Shown: positions 1 to 13,397 of the stretch, one piece after another
Position numbering within the stretch: the stretch's first letter is position 1
Layout of the letters: every line of letters starts with the position of its first letter
Source: Millisia brevis NBRC 105863
GTDB taxonomy: Bacteria; Actinomycetota; Actinomycetes; Mycobacteriales; Mycobacteriaceae
Direction: 5' to 3'
Assembly (NCBI RefSeq): GCF_001552615.1
Contig: NZ_BCRN01000011.1
Span: 62,001 to 126,000, forward strand
Length of the DNA stretch: 64,000 nucleotides
The notes under the pieces: generated by a model
What the model was told of the DNA's origin: nothing
Seen by the model: the letters and a program-made list of their open reading frames with translations, nothing else
Databases searched by the model: none
Translations under genes and position numbers: made by a program

Positions 1-1028
1 ATCAACAGCTGGTCGGTGCGGCGATTGGTGGTCAGCGCACCCCCGTCGACGGCATCGTTGCGCGCCCGCAGATAGCTGAAGATGTCGGCGCCGCGGAAGG
101 CGTAGATCGCCTGCTTGGGGTCCGCGACGAGGATCAACCGGTTGGCGTCGCCGCCGGCTCCGAACGCGGTGCGCAGGATCTCCCATTGCCGGTCATCGGT
201 GTCCTGGAACTCGTCGACCAACACCACGGTGAAGCGTTCCCGAATCCGTCGCACGGCCTCGGTCCCCGAAGCGGGGTCGGTGATCCGCTCGAGCAGGGCC
301 TCCTGGAGGTCCTCGAAGTCGCGGATACCCGACATCGCCTTGCGTCGGCGCAGTTCTTCGCGGGCGGCGGCGGCGAAGGCCACCCGCTCGGCCGCATCGG
401 TGCCGTCGACATCGGTCGGCGCCAACGCCGCCTGCCGATCCCGCATGGCGGCTTCGGCGATCGCCGAAGCCGCCCGACGATCGAAGGGCGGCGGCTCGGC
501 GGATCGGGCGTAGGTGCGCAGGTAGAGGTCGTCGACGATCTCGCGGGTCAGCTCGGTCAGATCGGTGCGGGTCGACCCGTCCGATTCGCCGGCCCCGATC
601 GCCCCCAGGCCGTCCAGCATGCGGCGGCAGAAAGCGTGGGTGGTCACGATCGTGGCGGCGTCGAAATTGCCCAATGCGGCGGCGAGACGATCCCGGCGCG
701 CGGCGACCTGCTCGGCGGTACCGGCCCGCAGCAACTCGACCACCGGGTCGGCGGCGACATCCGCGGCGGGCGGCGCCTCGAGCCCGCGCAGGGTCTGGAC
801 CAGGCGCAGCCTCATGCGCTCCTGCAGCTCCCGGGTGGCCGCCCGACTGAAGGTGACCAGCATCAGGTGCTCGGCGTCGACCACCCCCTCGGCCAGGAAC
901 CGGGTCGCCAGCGCCACGAGGGTATAGGTCTTGCCGGTACCGGCGTCGGCTTCGATGAGAGTTGTTCCGGGAGCGGGGAGTTCTCCGAGAATGTCCAGTT
1001 GCCTGGTCTCGGTTCGACCGGCGGTCAT
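1..1028 (-). CDS. recB: RecB, exodeoxyribonuclease V beta subunit (N-terminal part; cut by left edge)
   Basis: This is the helicase/nuclease subunit of RecBCD, which processes double-strand DNA ends. The ATG at 1028-1026 overlaps the recC stop by 4 nt (ATGA), so translation is coupled. About 342 residues are visible. A UvrD-type Walker A, EADAGTGKT, lies at about residues 26-34. It is followed by a motif Ia-like VTFSRAATRELQER and, further on, the Walker B/motif II VLVDEFQDTDD, then a Q-containing DPKQAIYAFRGADIF motif III. The rest of the helicase and the C-terminal nuclease lie beyond the left edge. recD would be expected downstream. The call is firm because of these motifs and the adjacency to recC. 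Confidence 0.93.
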   Translation of the reverse strand, partial: MTAGRTETRQLDILGELPAPGTTLIEADAGTGKTYTLVALATRFLAEGVVDAEHLMLVTFSRAATRELQERMRLRLVQTLRGLEAPPAADVAADPVVELLRAGTAEQVAARRDRLAAALGNFDAATIVTTHAFCRRMLDGLGAIGAGESDGSTRTDLTELTREIVDDLYLRTYARSAEPPPFDRRAASAIAEAAMRDRQAALAPTDVDGTDAAERVAFAAAAREELRRRKAMSGIRDFEDLQEALLERITDPASGTEAVRRIRERFTVVLVDEFQDTDDRQWEILRTAFGAGGDANRLILVADPKQAIYAFRGADIFSYLRARNDAVDGGALTTNRRTDQLL

Positions 1029-4000
1029 CGGCGCCCCCGTTCGAAGGCGACGGTCTCCGCGTCGAGCAGGGGGGCCCACAACCGGCGCGCGTACGCACCG
1101 AAAGCTGTCGGTTCCTCTCCGGGCGGGGCGGGCATCGCAGTGGCGAAGGAGCCGAAATCAACGGCGCCGAAGCAATATCGGAGCGCCTCGTCGTTCGAGC
1201 CACCGAAGCGATCGCTGAAGCGACGCTCGGCGGCATCGAACGCCTCGTCGGGGGTGTCCCCCGATTCGCGGCGCCGCGCGTAGATCTCGGCCGCCTCGGG
1301 CGAGACCGGAAGCGGTTGCGCCATACCGGCATCGAACATATCGAGCAGGTCCCGCAGCACCGCGATCGGGTCCTCCGGCGGCAGCAGCGCCGCCCGGGCG
1401 ACCGGGCGTCGGCCGCGGATCGCCCGACCGCTGATCGCCGCGCCGCGGACCGCCGTTCGACCATCCGCCAGGACCGCCAACAATTCGATCCACCCCTGCA
1501 TGCGCTGTTTGACGCCCAGTCGCGAGAAACTCGCCCGCGCGATCACCCCGTCGTGAATGCCACCGACCGCACCGATCAGCCGGCGGCCGTCGCCGAGGTC
1601 GACGTCGATATCGGCGACCGTCGCCTCGCCCGGACGGTCGGCCGCCGCGGCGGCGGCGAGCGGGACCGCGTCGCCCGCGGCCTGCTCGAGCGCCCGCCGA
1701 CCGAATTCGAACGGCGGCAGGAGACCTCGTCGCCACTCGGCGGCGCGGACGTCCTCGATGGTCCGCCCGGTCAACAACGACCCGACGATCCGGTCGCCGA
1801 TCTTCCATCCGTCGAGGGGTCCGAGGTCGCTGGTCAGCTCGTCGCTGCGATCCGGCTCGACCGAGTTCGGCCGCACCCCGAGCCGCGCGGCGAGGAATTC
1901 GGCGATCGGGTGGGCGGCGAACCGCATCAACTCCCCCACCCCGATGGTCTCGGTGGTGCGCGGCGCCAGGACGAACCGCGCGTAGCGATCCGCCGCGGGC
2001 CGGACGTCCTCGGCGGCGAGGGCCCCCGCGAGCGCGGCGGCATCGTGGCTATCGGGGGCGACGGCGCCGAAGTTGCGACGATCGAAGGGCTGCAAGGGAT
2101 GTCGAACGACGATGTCCTCCATCACCGCCGGGCCGACCATGTCCTCGAGCACGTCGAGCAGGGCGCCCACCGGCACCGCGGGGGGCCGGCGTCCGCCGGT
2201 GATCGGGTCGGAACCGGTGTGGATGATCATCAGGGCGTCGACGGCGGAGCCGATCGAGTCGAGGAGCAGTTGCCGATCCTCGCTGCGCGGATCGCGTTCA
2301 CCCACCCGCGGCTGCGCGCGCAGGACGTCGTCGCCGTCGATGGCCCCCACCCGCGGATAGACCTCGTCGTCGAGACCGAGCAGCACGATCACCCGGTGCG
2401 GCACGCTGCGCATCGGCACCAGGGTGCACACGGTCAATTCGCCGGTGCGGAAGTTCGATCGGGTCGGGCGCGCGGCGAGCCGCTCGGCGAACAGCGCCCG
2501 CGCGTCGGCGGCGGAGAGCATCGCCCCGGTCCCCGGGCCGAAGGCGGCAGCGACCATCGCGCGGGCGATCGCCGCGTCGGAGCGGTGCGCGAAGTCCGCG
2601 TCGGTCAACAGGTCGAGGGTGCGTCCCAACCGCTCGGCCCAGCCCGGGCCGTCGTAGTCACCGGAGAGGTCCCGCACCACCGCGGCGAGGCGGTCGAGGA
2701 ACTCCGTCCAGCGGCCGACCAGGTCGATATCCGAGCTGCCGACCTCGTCGAGCGGCAGGGCGAGGCCGAGCCACAGCTCGTCCTGTTCGTCGGCCGCCAC
2801 CCCGAGCGCCACCCGATCCATCGCGGTCGCGACGGTGCCCTGGGCGATGTCGGCGAGGCCGAAGGCGCTGCGTTGGCGTCGACCGATCCCCCACCGGGCG
2901 CCGGCCGCGGCCATCCAGGTCCGGATCGTGTCGAGATCGTCGTCGTCGAACCGGAAGCGGGTGCGCACCGGCAGCGCGCCGGCCAGCTCGAGCACCCGGG
3001 AGACCGGCACCCGGTCGCGGGCGAGGTCGAACGCCTCCGCCAGCACGTCGAGCCAGGGGTTGGTCGCACCGATTCCGCGGTCGGCCAGGCGCACCGACAG
3101 CCGTCGGCCGGGGTGGCTGTGCGGTGGTTCGACCCCGGCCGCACCGAGCGCGTCCGTTCCGGTGATGTCACCGAAGACCGCCCGCACGTGGGGAGCGAAG
3201 GCCTCGACGTCCGGGCACATCACCACGATGTCGCGCAGTTCGAGCGTCGGGTCGGCGGTCAGCAGATGCAGGACCTGCTCCCGGAGCACCTCGACCTGTC
3301 GCCGCCGACCGTGGCAGGCGTGCAGGGCGATGCTGCCGTCGGCGCGCGGGTCGGCCGGGCGGGTCGCGGGTCGGTCCGCGCGCAGATCGGCCTGCAGGTG
3401 CGCGAGCAGGGTGCGGGGTGCGGGCTCTCCGTGCGGGGCGGGCTCGTGCAGGTGATCGCGGTCGGTCAGGGGTGCGAGCCTGCGGTGCAGGTCGCTCACA
3501 TCGCGGCCGAGTCCGCCGAGCAGCGGATGCCCGGGCCGGACCTCCGCGAGTTCCCGACGGGCCGGGGCGCGCAGCGAGGCGCGCGGCGGCACACCGCCGG
3601 CCGCCCGACCCGGCGCCGCTCCGATCGCGTCCCACCAGGCCGGGCTGGGATGGGTGATCCACAGGTGGACGTCGCGGTGATCCGCCAGCGCCCGCAGCAC
3701 CGTGAGCTGATCGGTCGGCAGTCGGGTCGCGCCGACCACCGACAACCGGTCGGGAAGCGCGGCCACGGTCGGGTCGGCGCCGAGCCGGTCGGCTGCCGTC
3801 ACCAGCCGGGTCGCCGGATCCGGGACGGTCAGGCGCGAGGACAGCGCGCGCCACAGCCGCGGCTGCCAGAGCGCGTCGGCCGGCAGCGCGGTATCGGCGC
3901 CGTCGGTATCGCGGCCGGCGGTCCAGTCCAGCAGGACCGTCGGCCGCTGGGCGGCGTAGGAGGCGAAGAGGCGCGCGACGCGGGCGGCGAAGGTATAGCG

Positions 4001-4384
4001 GCCGCCGGGTTCGACCCGCGGTACGGCGGCGCCGCCGTCGGCGAGCAGATCGAGGATCGTCCAGATCAACGCCTCGGGCATCCACGGATCGTCGGCGCGG
4101 TCGATGCCGTGCAGGCCGCGCAACACCCGATCGGTCAGCTCGGCCGGCGAGGGCATGTCGATATTGGCGGCCACCCCGTCCGCTACATCGGCGCCGCCGG
4201 CATCGGGATGCGATCCGAGCCGCCGGGCCAACCGCTGCGCGAGCCACCGCTCCATACCGCGGGCGGCGACCGCGACGACCTCCGGTGCGAACGGATCGGC
4301 GAGCGGTTCGGCCATCAGATCGGCGAGCGCGTCGACGAGCACATCGGCTCGCGCCGCATGGTGAACGATCAGCGGCACGGGCAC
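1025..4384 (-). CDS. recC: RecC, exodeoxyribonuclease V gamma subunit
   Basis: This is the Chi-recognition and scaffold subunit of RecBCD. The product is 1119 residues, close to the mycobacterial RecC size. It opens with an inactive helicase-like fold (VHHAARADVLVDALA, then RGMERWLAQRLARRLG) typical of RecC N-termini, and later has the RecC-family segments ALHACHGRRRQVEVLRE and VVMCPDVEAFAPHV. The start is a GTG at 4384; a second in-frame GTG two codons later is possible. It is the first gene of a recC-recB operon transcribed away from the acyl-CoA carboxylase. In mycobacteria RecBCD serves single-strand annealing rather than RecA-dependent repair; whether that holds here is inference. Confidence 0.92.
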   Translation of the reverse strand: MPVPLIVHHAARADVLVDALADLMAEPLADPFAPEVVAVAARGMERWLAQRLARRLGSHPDAGGADVADGVAANIDMPSPAELTDRVLRGLHGIDRADDPWMPEALIWTILDLLADGGAAVPRVEPGGRYTFAARVARLFASYAAQRPTVLLDWTAGRDTDGADTALPADALWQPRLWRALSSRLTVPDPATRLVTAADRLGADPTVAALPDRLSVVGATRLPTDQLTVLRALADHRDVHLWITHPSPAWWDAIGAAPGRAAGGVPPRASLRAPARRELAEVRPGHPLLGGLGRDVSDLHRRLAPLTDRDHLHEPAPHGEPAPRTLLAHLQADLRADRPATRPADPRADGSIALHACHGRRRQVEVLREQVLHLLTADPTLELRDIVVMCPDVEAFAPHVRAVFGDITGTDALGAAGVEPPHSHPGRRLSVRLADRGIGATNPWLDVLAEAFDLARDRVPVSRVLELAGALPVRTRFRFDDDDLDTIRTWMAAAGARWGIGRRQRSAFGLADIAQGTVATAMDRVALGVAADEQDELWLGLALPLDEVGSSDIDLVGRWTEFLDRLAAVVRDLSGDYDGPGWAERLGRTLDLLTDADFAHRSDAAIARAMVAAAFGPGTGAMLSAADARALFAERLAARPTRSNFRTGELTVCTLVPMRSVPHRVIVLLGLDDEVYPRVGAIDGDDVLRAQPRVGERDPRSEDRQLLLDSIGSAVDALMIIHTGSDPITGGRRPPAVPVGALLDVLEDMVGPAVMEDIVVRHPLQPFDRRNFGAVAPDSHDAAALAGALAAEDVRPAADRYARFVLAPRTTETIGVGELMRFAAHPIAEFLAARLGVRPNSVEPDRSDELTSDLGPLDGWKIGDRIVGSLLTGRTIEDVRAAEWRRGLLPPFEFGRRALEQAAGDAVPLAAAAAADRPGEATVADIDVDLGDGRRLIGAVGGIHDGVIARASFSRLGVKQRMQGWIELLAVLADGRTAVRGAAISGRAIRGRRPVARAALLPPEDPIAVLRDLLDMFDAGMAQPLPVSPEAAEIYARRRESGDTPDEAFDAAERRFSDRFGGSNDEALRYCFGAVDFGSFATAMPAPPGEEPTAFGAYARRLWAPLLDAETVAFERGRR

Positions 4385-4642
4385 CGGCCTCGATCGGGGC
4401 GCCGCGAATCGGACGCGGGATCGGACACGGGTGTACGCACGCCGTTCACCCTAGTTCGGTCGACCGACAACCCACCGAGGCCCGACCCGGCGCCGGCCGC
4501 GATCGCCGCGGAAGGGCCGCTGAACGGGCGGTTCGCAATGCGCCGACCGCGACTCGACAACCATTCGGGCGGGCCCGATCGGGCAGCAGGGGCCGCTCCG
4601 AAAGAAGTGATTTGTCTGGTACCGGGAGTCCCGCGCGCATGC

Positions 4643-4654
4643 TACCTGCCGGTA
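4643..4654. promoter_or_regulatory. Candidate operator, TACC-N4-GGTA copy 1
   Basis: TACCTGCCGGTA is an inverted repeat of TACC/GGTA with a 4-bp spacer. A second copy with the same half-sites lies 105 bp closer to the carboxylase start. Such half-sites are typical of TetR-family operators, but no regulator is identified and short GC-rich palindromes arise by chance. Confidence 0.3.
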
Positions 4655-4747
4655 CAAAATTTGCCGGATAGACTGGCGAAATCGAGAGGGCAGGCGCTCG
4701 GTGACGAACCTACCCGCTCGACCGAAGGTACGACTGTCCGTGAGCAA

Positions 4748-4759
4748 TACCGTTCGGTA
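4748..4759. promoter_or_regulatory. Candidate operator, TACC-N4-GGTA copy 2
   Basis: TACCGTTCGGTA is a perfect 5-2-5 palindrome 130 bp upstream of the carboxylase ATG, and shares TACC/GGTA half-sites with the copy at 4643. A fatty-acid-responsive TetR-type repressor is one possible binder; this is inference. Confidence 0.35.
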
Positions 4760-4764
4760 ACAAG

Positions 4765-4784
4765 CGCGTTGGTTGGCCAACGCG
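4765..4784. repeat. Inverted repeat upstream of the carboxylase gene
   Basis: CGCGTTGG and CCAACGCG form perfect 8-bp arms around TTGG, about 105 bp upstream of the carboxylase start. It could be an operator or an RNA hairpin in the 5' leader. It directly follows the TACC-N4-GGTA site at 4748. Confidence 0.4.
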
Positions 4785-4888
4785 TGGACAACAGCGCCGC
4801 GTTTCCTGCATTCTCATGGGCAACGTTCGCCGCGGGCCAGCATTCGACTGCTGCTAACGCGGGCCACCGATTCGACCGAAGTAGGGAT

Positions 4889-10384
<5,496 letters not shown>

Positions 10385-10432
10385 CACCACAGAAGGTCTG
10401 ACAACACCGGGGCCGGAGACCACCGGCTCCTA

Positions 10433-10471
10433 CGAAAGCGGTGCCATCGCTCGTCGATGGCACCGCTTTCG
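10433..10471. terminator. Strong hairpin terminator after the carboxylase
   Basis: Perfect 17-bp arms (CGAAAGCGGTGCCATCG and its complement) flank a 5-nt loop, starting 49 nt after the carboxylase stop. There is no pronounced T-tract, as is common in high-GC actinobacteria. Confidence 0.8.
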
Positions 10472-10604
10472 TGTGTCCGAGGCCACTCCAAGAGTGTGTT
10501 CGACATCACGTGTAGGTTGTGTCCGGCATCACCCGAGCTCAGCGGGCACCCGCGTTCCACCTCGCCTCGGAGGGCGTCGCGAGAATCCCTCGGGACCGTC
10601 AGGA

Positions 10605-10625
10605 GATACCCTCAGTATCTGATAC
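10605..10625. promoter_or_regulatory. Candidate operator, three alternating GATAC/GTATC half-sites
   Basis: GATAC-N5-GTATC-T-GATAC gives two overlapping palindromes 52-72 bp upstream of the EphD-like gene. This is where a TetR- or MarR-type repressor would sit relative to the AT-richer stretch GGTAACGTATTTC that follows. No regulator gene is adjacent, so the binder is unknown. Confidence 0.35.
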
Positions 10626-10676
10626 GAGTGGTAACGTATTTCTCCGAGCGGTACGACCGGCGAGAGGCGTTATCCC

Positions 10677-12464
10677 ATGTCAACGGAGACACAAGCCACT
10701 GCGACAGCACGGCACATCGCGTGGCGGCCACGCACGGTCGAGCACGACGGCATCTCGATCGCCGTCTTCGAAGCGGGCACTCCCGGCAAGACGCCGCTGC
10801 TGCTCATGCACGGGTGGCCGGATACCCACGAGCTGTGGACGGCAGCCGCCGCCGACCTGGTCGACCGCTTCCACCTCATCGCCTACGACACCCGCGGATA
10901 CGGCGGAACCACCCGCCCGCGCTCGGTCGATCGCTACCGCCTCCCGCAGCTCGCCGGCGATATGTTCGCCGTCGTTCGGGCGACGAGCCCCGACCGCCCG
11001 GTCCACGTGTTGGCCCACGACTGGGGTTCGGTGCAGGCCTGGGAGGCGGTGACCACCGAGGGCGCCGACCGCTATATCGCGTCCTTCGTCTCGATCTCCG
11101 GTCCCAATCTCGATCACCTCGGTGCCTGGGTGCGCGAACGGCTGTCCCGACCGACGCCCGCCTCGCTGCGCGCCGCCTTCTCCCAGCTGGCGTCCTCGGC
11201 CTATACGGGCCTGTTCCAGTTGCCGGTCCTGCCGGTGCTCGCCACGAAGGTCCTCGCACTGCCCGGCGTCTGGCCGCGATTCATCAACCTCATCGAGGGC
11301 ACCCCCACTTCGGACGTGGTGACCGGGGCGACCTTCCGCGCCGACACCACCGCCGGGTTGGCCTACTACCGCGCGAACATCCGCCCCGCATTGGCGCGAC
11401 CGGATGCGCGCCCCACCGACATTCCGGTGCTCGAGGTGGTCAACCACCGCGATATCGCGCTGCGCCCGCCGATCTTCGACAACAGCCGGCGCTATGCGAC
11501 CAATCTCTGGCGGATCGACACCGCCAACGGCCACTGGCTGCCGTTCTCCCGGCCGGAGTTCATCGCCGACATCACCACCCGCTTCATCGCCTCCCTCGAG
11601 GGCACCCCCGATCCGGAGATCGACCGGCTCCGCGTCACCGAGGCTCCCGGGTCCTTCACCGGCCGCCTGGCGGTCATCACCGGTGCCGGCAGCGGTATCG
11701 GGCGCGAGACCGCGTTGGCGCTGGCCGAGCGGGGCGCGGAATTGGCGCTGGCCGATATCGACATCGCCGCCGCCAAGACGGTCGCCGACACGATCGACGC
11801 GGCCGGCGGTCGTGCCCGCGCCTACCAGCTCGATGTCGCCGACGACGAGGCCTTCGCCGAGACCGTCGCCGCGATCATCGCCGCCCAGGGTGTGCCGGAC
11901 ATCGTGGTCAACAACGCCGGTGTCGCCCTCGCCGGCAGCATTCTCGACGCGACCGATGCGCAGATCCGCCGGTTGATCGACATCAACCTCACCGGCGTGA
12001 TCACCGGCAGCCGACTATTCGGCAAGGCGATGGTCGAACGCGGCGTCGGCGGCCACATCGTCAACCTCGCCTCGGCCGCCGCGTTCACCCCGCAGCGCGG
12101 CCTCGGCGCCTACGCCGCCACCAAGGCCGGCGTCCTGCTGTTCAGCGAATCGCTGCGCGCGGAGCTGGCCGACGACCACATCGGCGTCACCGCGATCTGC
12201 CCCGGCATCGTGGCCACCAATATCACCAGCAGTACCCGGATCGCAGGCGCGGACGCGGAGACCGAACGCGCCCAGCAGGAGCGAATCACCGCGGCCTACC
12301 GGCGCCGGAACTACACACCGGACCGCGTGGCGAAGGCAATCGTGCGATCGATCGAGAAGAACCGGGCCGTGGTCCCGGTCACCCCCGAGGCGCAGGCCGG
12401 ATACCGCACCTACCGATTCACGCCCGCCGTCTCGCGTGCCCTCGCTCGCGTCCGCGTCGTCTGA
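10677..12464 (+). CDS. ephD: EphD-like epoxide hydrolase / short-chain dehydrogenase fusion
   Basis: This is a two-domain enzyme of 595 residues, nearly the length of M. tuberculosis EphD (Rv2214c), which acts on mycolic-acid-related epoxides. The N-terminal alpha/beta-hydrolase (about 1-305) has the oxyanion motif HGWP at 45-48 and HDWG with nucleophile Asp115, the epoxide-hydrolase signature. The C-terminal SDR (about 315-595) has the Rossmann motif TGAGSGIG at 335-342, NNAG, and catalytic Tyr479/Lys483 (YAATK). It is the first gene of an apparent operon with a diiron ferritin-like protein (33 bp downstream) and a ferredoxin-type reductase. That context suggests epoxides or hydroxylated lipids made by the neighbours could be its substrates; this is inference. 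Confidence 0.85.
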   Translation: MSTETQATATARHIAWRPRTVEHDGISIAVFEAGTPGKTPLLLMHGWPDTHELWTAAAADLVDRFHLIAYDTRGYGGTTRPRSVDRYRLPQLAGDMFAVVRATSPDRPVHVLAHDWGSVQAWEAVTTEGADRYIASFVSISGPNLDHLGAWVRERLSRPTPASLRAAFSQLASSAYTGLFQLPVLPVLATKVLALPGVWPRFINLIEGTPTSDVVTGATFRADTTAGLAYYRANIRPALARPDARPTDIPVLEVVNHRDIALRPPIFDNSRRYATNLWRIDTANGHWLPFSRPEFIADITTRFIASLEGTPDPEIDRLRVTEAPGSFTGRLAVITGAGSGIGRETALALAERGAELALADIDIAAAKTVADTIDAAGGRARAYQLDVADDEAFAETVAAIIAAQGVPDIVVNNAGVALAGSILDATDAQIRRLIDINLTGVITGSRLFGKAMVERGVGGHIVNLASAAAFTPQRGLGAYAATKAGVLLFSESLRAELADDHIGVTAICPGIVATNITSSTRIAGADAETERAQQERITAAYRRRNYTPDRVAKAIVRSIEKNRAVVPVTPEAQAGYRTYRFTPAVSRALARVRVV

Positions 12465-12497
12465 CATTCCCGCCCCCTCAATCCCATCGGAGGAGCC

Positions 12498-13397
12498 ATG
12501 ACCGCCAATCTTCCCCGGTACGACAAGGCCTTCGACCCCGGGCCGGTCGAATTGCACGCACGCGACGTTCATTTCGACGTGTCGGACGCTCCCCTCGAGT
12601 GGATTCCCGGTCACCCGGTGCCCTCGCACGTCATCAGCACGCTCAATCTGTTCCTCCCCGAGGGTGAGCGGTGGTTCGTGCGCACCTTCAACGAGGCGCT
12701 TCCTCTGGTCCGCGACGAGCAATTGGCTTCCGCCATGCGCGGATTTGTCGGGCAGGAAGCGGTGCACGCCGATACCCACGACAAGGCTCTGCGCGACTAC
12801 CTGGTACGCGGCGGCATCGACCCGGATCCGGCCGAGCGACAGATGGCCTGGATCTTTCGCCGCCTCCTCGAGCCCCGCGAGACCGATTCACCGCGCAAGG
12901 CGCACAAGAACCTCACCGAGCGCCTCTGGTTGATCGCGGCCATCGAGCACTACACCGCGGTGCTGGGCGACTTCGCGCTCAACTCCGGCTGGGCCAGGGG
13001 CGGTGCGCATCCGGGGATGACCGACATGTTCCAGTGGCACGGCGCCGAGGAGGTCGAGCACCGCAGCGTTGCCCACGAGGTGGCCACCTACTTCGACAAC
13101 AGCTACCTCAGCCGGATCCGGGCGATGGTGATCTCCATCCTCGGTCTGTTCCTGATCATCTCGCGAACGACTCGCTACCTGCTCAAGGCGGACCCCGAAC
13201 GGAACTACCCGTTCCCGCAGGTCATCGTCGGCTGGCTGCGCGGAGTGCGCGCCGGCCACGTCCCGAGCCTGTGGTCGGTCATTTTGACCACCGTGCCGTA
13301 CTTCAGCACAAAGTACGATCCGGCCGACGTGGGGTCGACCGCCCAGGCGGTCGCCTATCTGGCGGCCTCGCCGGGGGCCCGCGGCGGCGCGCAGTGA
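12498..13397 (+). CDS. PF10118-type 'metal-dependent hydrolase', ferritin-like diiron protein
   Basis: The 299-residue protein belongs to the family usually named metal-dependent hydrolase (PF10118). The visible ligands instead fit a four-helix diiron carboxylate centre: a Glu in PEGERWF (55/57), E87xxH90 in GQEAVH, E150 in AAIEHY, and E185xxH188 in WHGAEEVEH, i.e. the E/ExxH/E/ExxH pattern of diiron oxygenases and desaturases. A hydrophobic segment lies at about 207-224. The ATG at 12498 follows the purine-rich GGAGGAG. Its stop overlaps the next gene, a flavin/2Fe-2S reductase that could supply electrons. Name and family are fairly sure; the oxygenase role is inference. Confidence 0.8.
   Translation: MTANLPRYDKAFDPGPVELHARDVHFDVSDAPLEWIPGHPVPSHVISTLNLFLPEGERWFVRTFNEALPLVRDEQLASAMRGFVGQEAVHADTHDKALRDYLVRGGIDPDPAERQMAWIFRRLLEPRETDSPRKAHKNLTERLWLIAAIEHYTAVLGDFALNSGWARGGAHPGMTDMFQWHGAEEVEHRSVAHEVATYFDNSYLSRIRAMVISILGLFLIISRTTRYLLKADPERNYPFPQVIVGWLRGVRAGHVPSLWSVILTTVPYFSTKYDPADVGSTAQAVAYLAASPGARGGAQ

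Larger units (their letters stand above)
4385..4888. other. Divergent intergenic region between recC and the acyl-CoA carboxylase (504 bp)
   Basis: No convincing gene lies here. The region must hold both divergent promoters. It contains two copies of TACC-N4-GGTA (4643 and 4748) and a larger hairpin-like inverted repeat (4765-4784), described separately. The antisense continuation of the carboxylase frame through this region into recC is not treated as coding. Confidence 0.7.

Noticed and set aside
962-4888. A 1309-codon N-terminal extension of the carboxylase frame
   Set aside because: It is antisense to recC/recB, lacks recognisable domains, and the BC domain begins naturally at MFTRIAVVNRGE (4889).
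4385-4888. tRNA or small RNA gene in the largest intergenic gap
   Set aside because: No cloverleaf, TTCRANY box or CCA end was found on either strand; only short inverted repeats are present.
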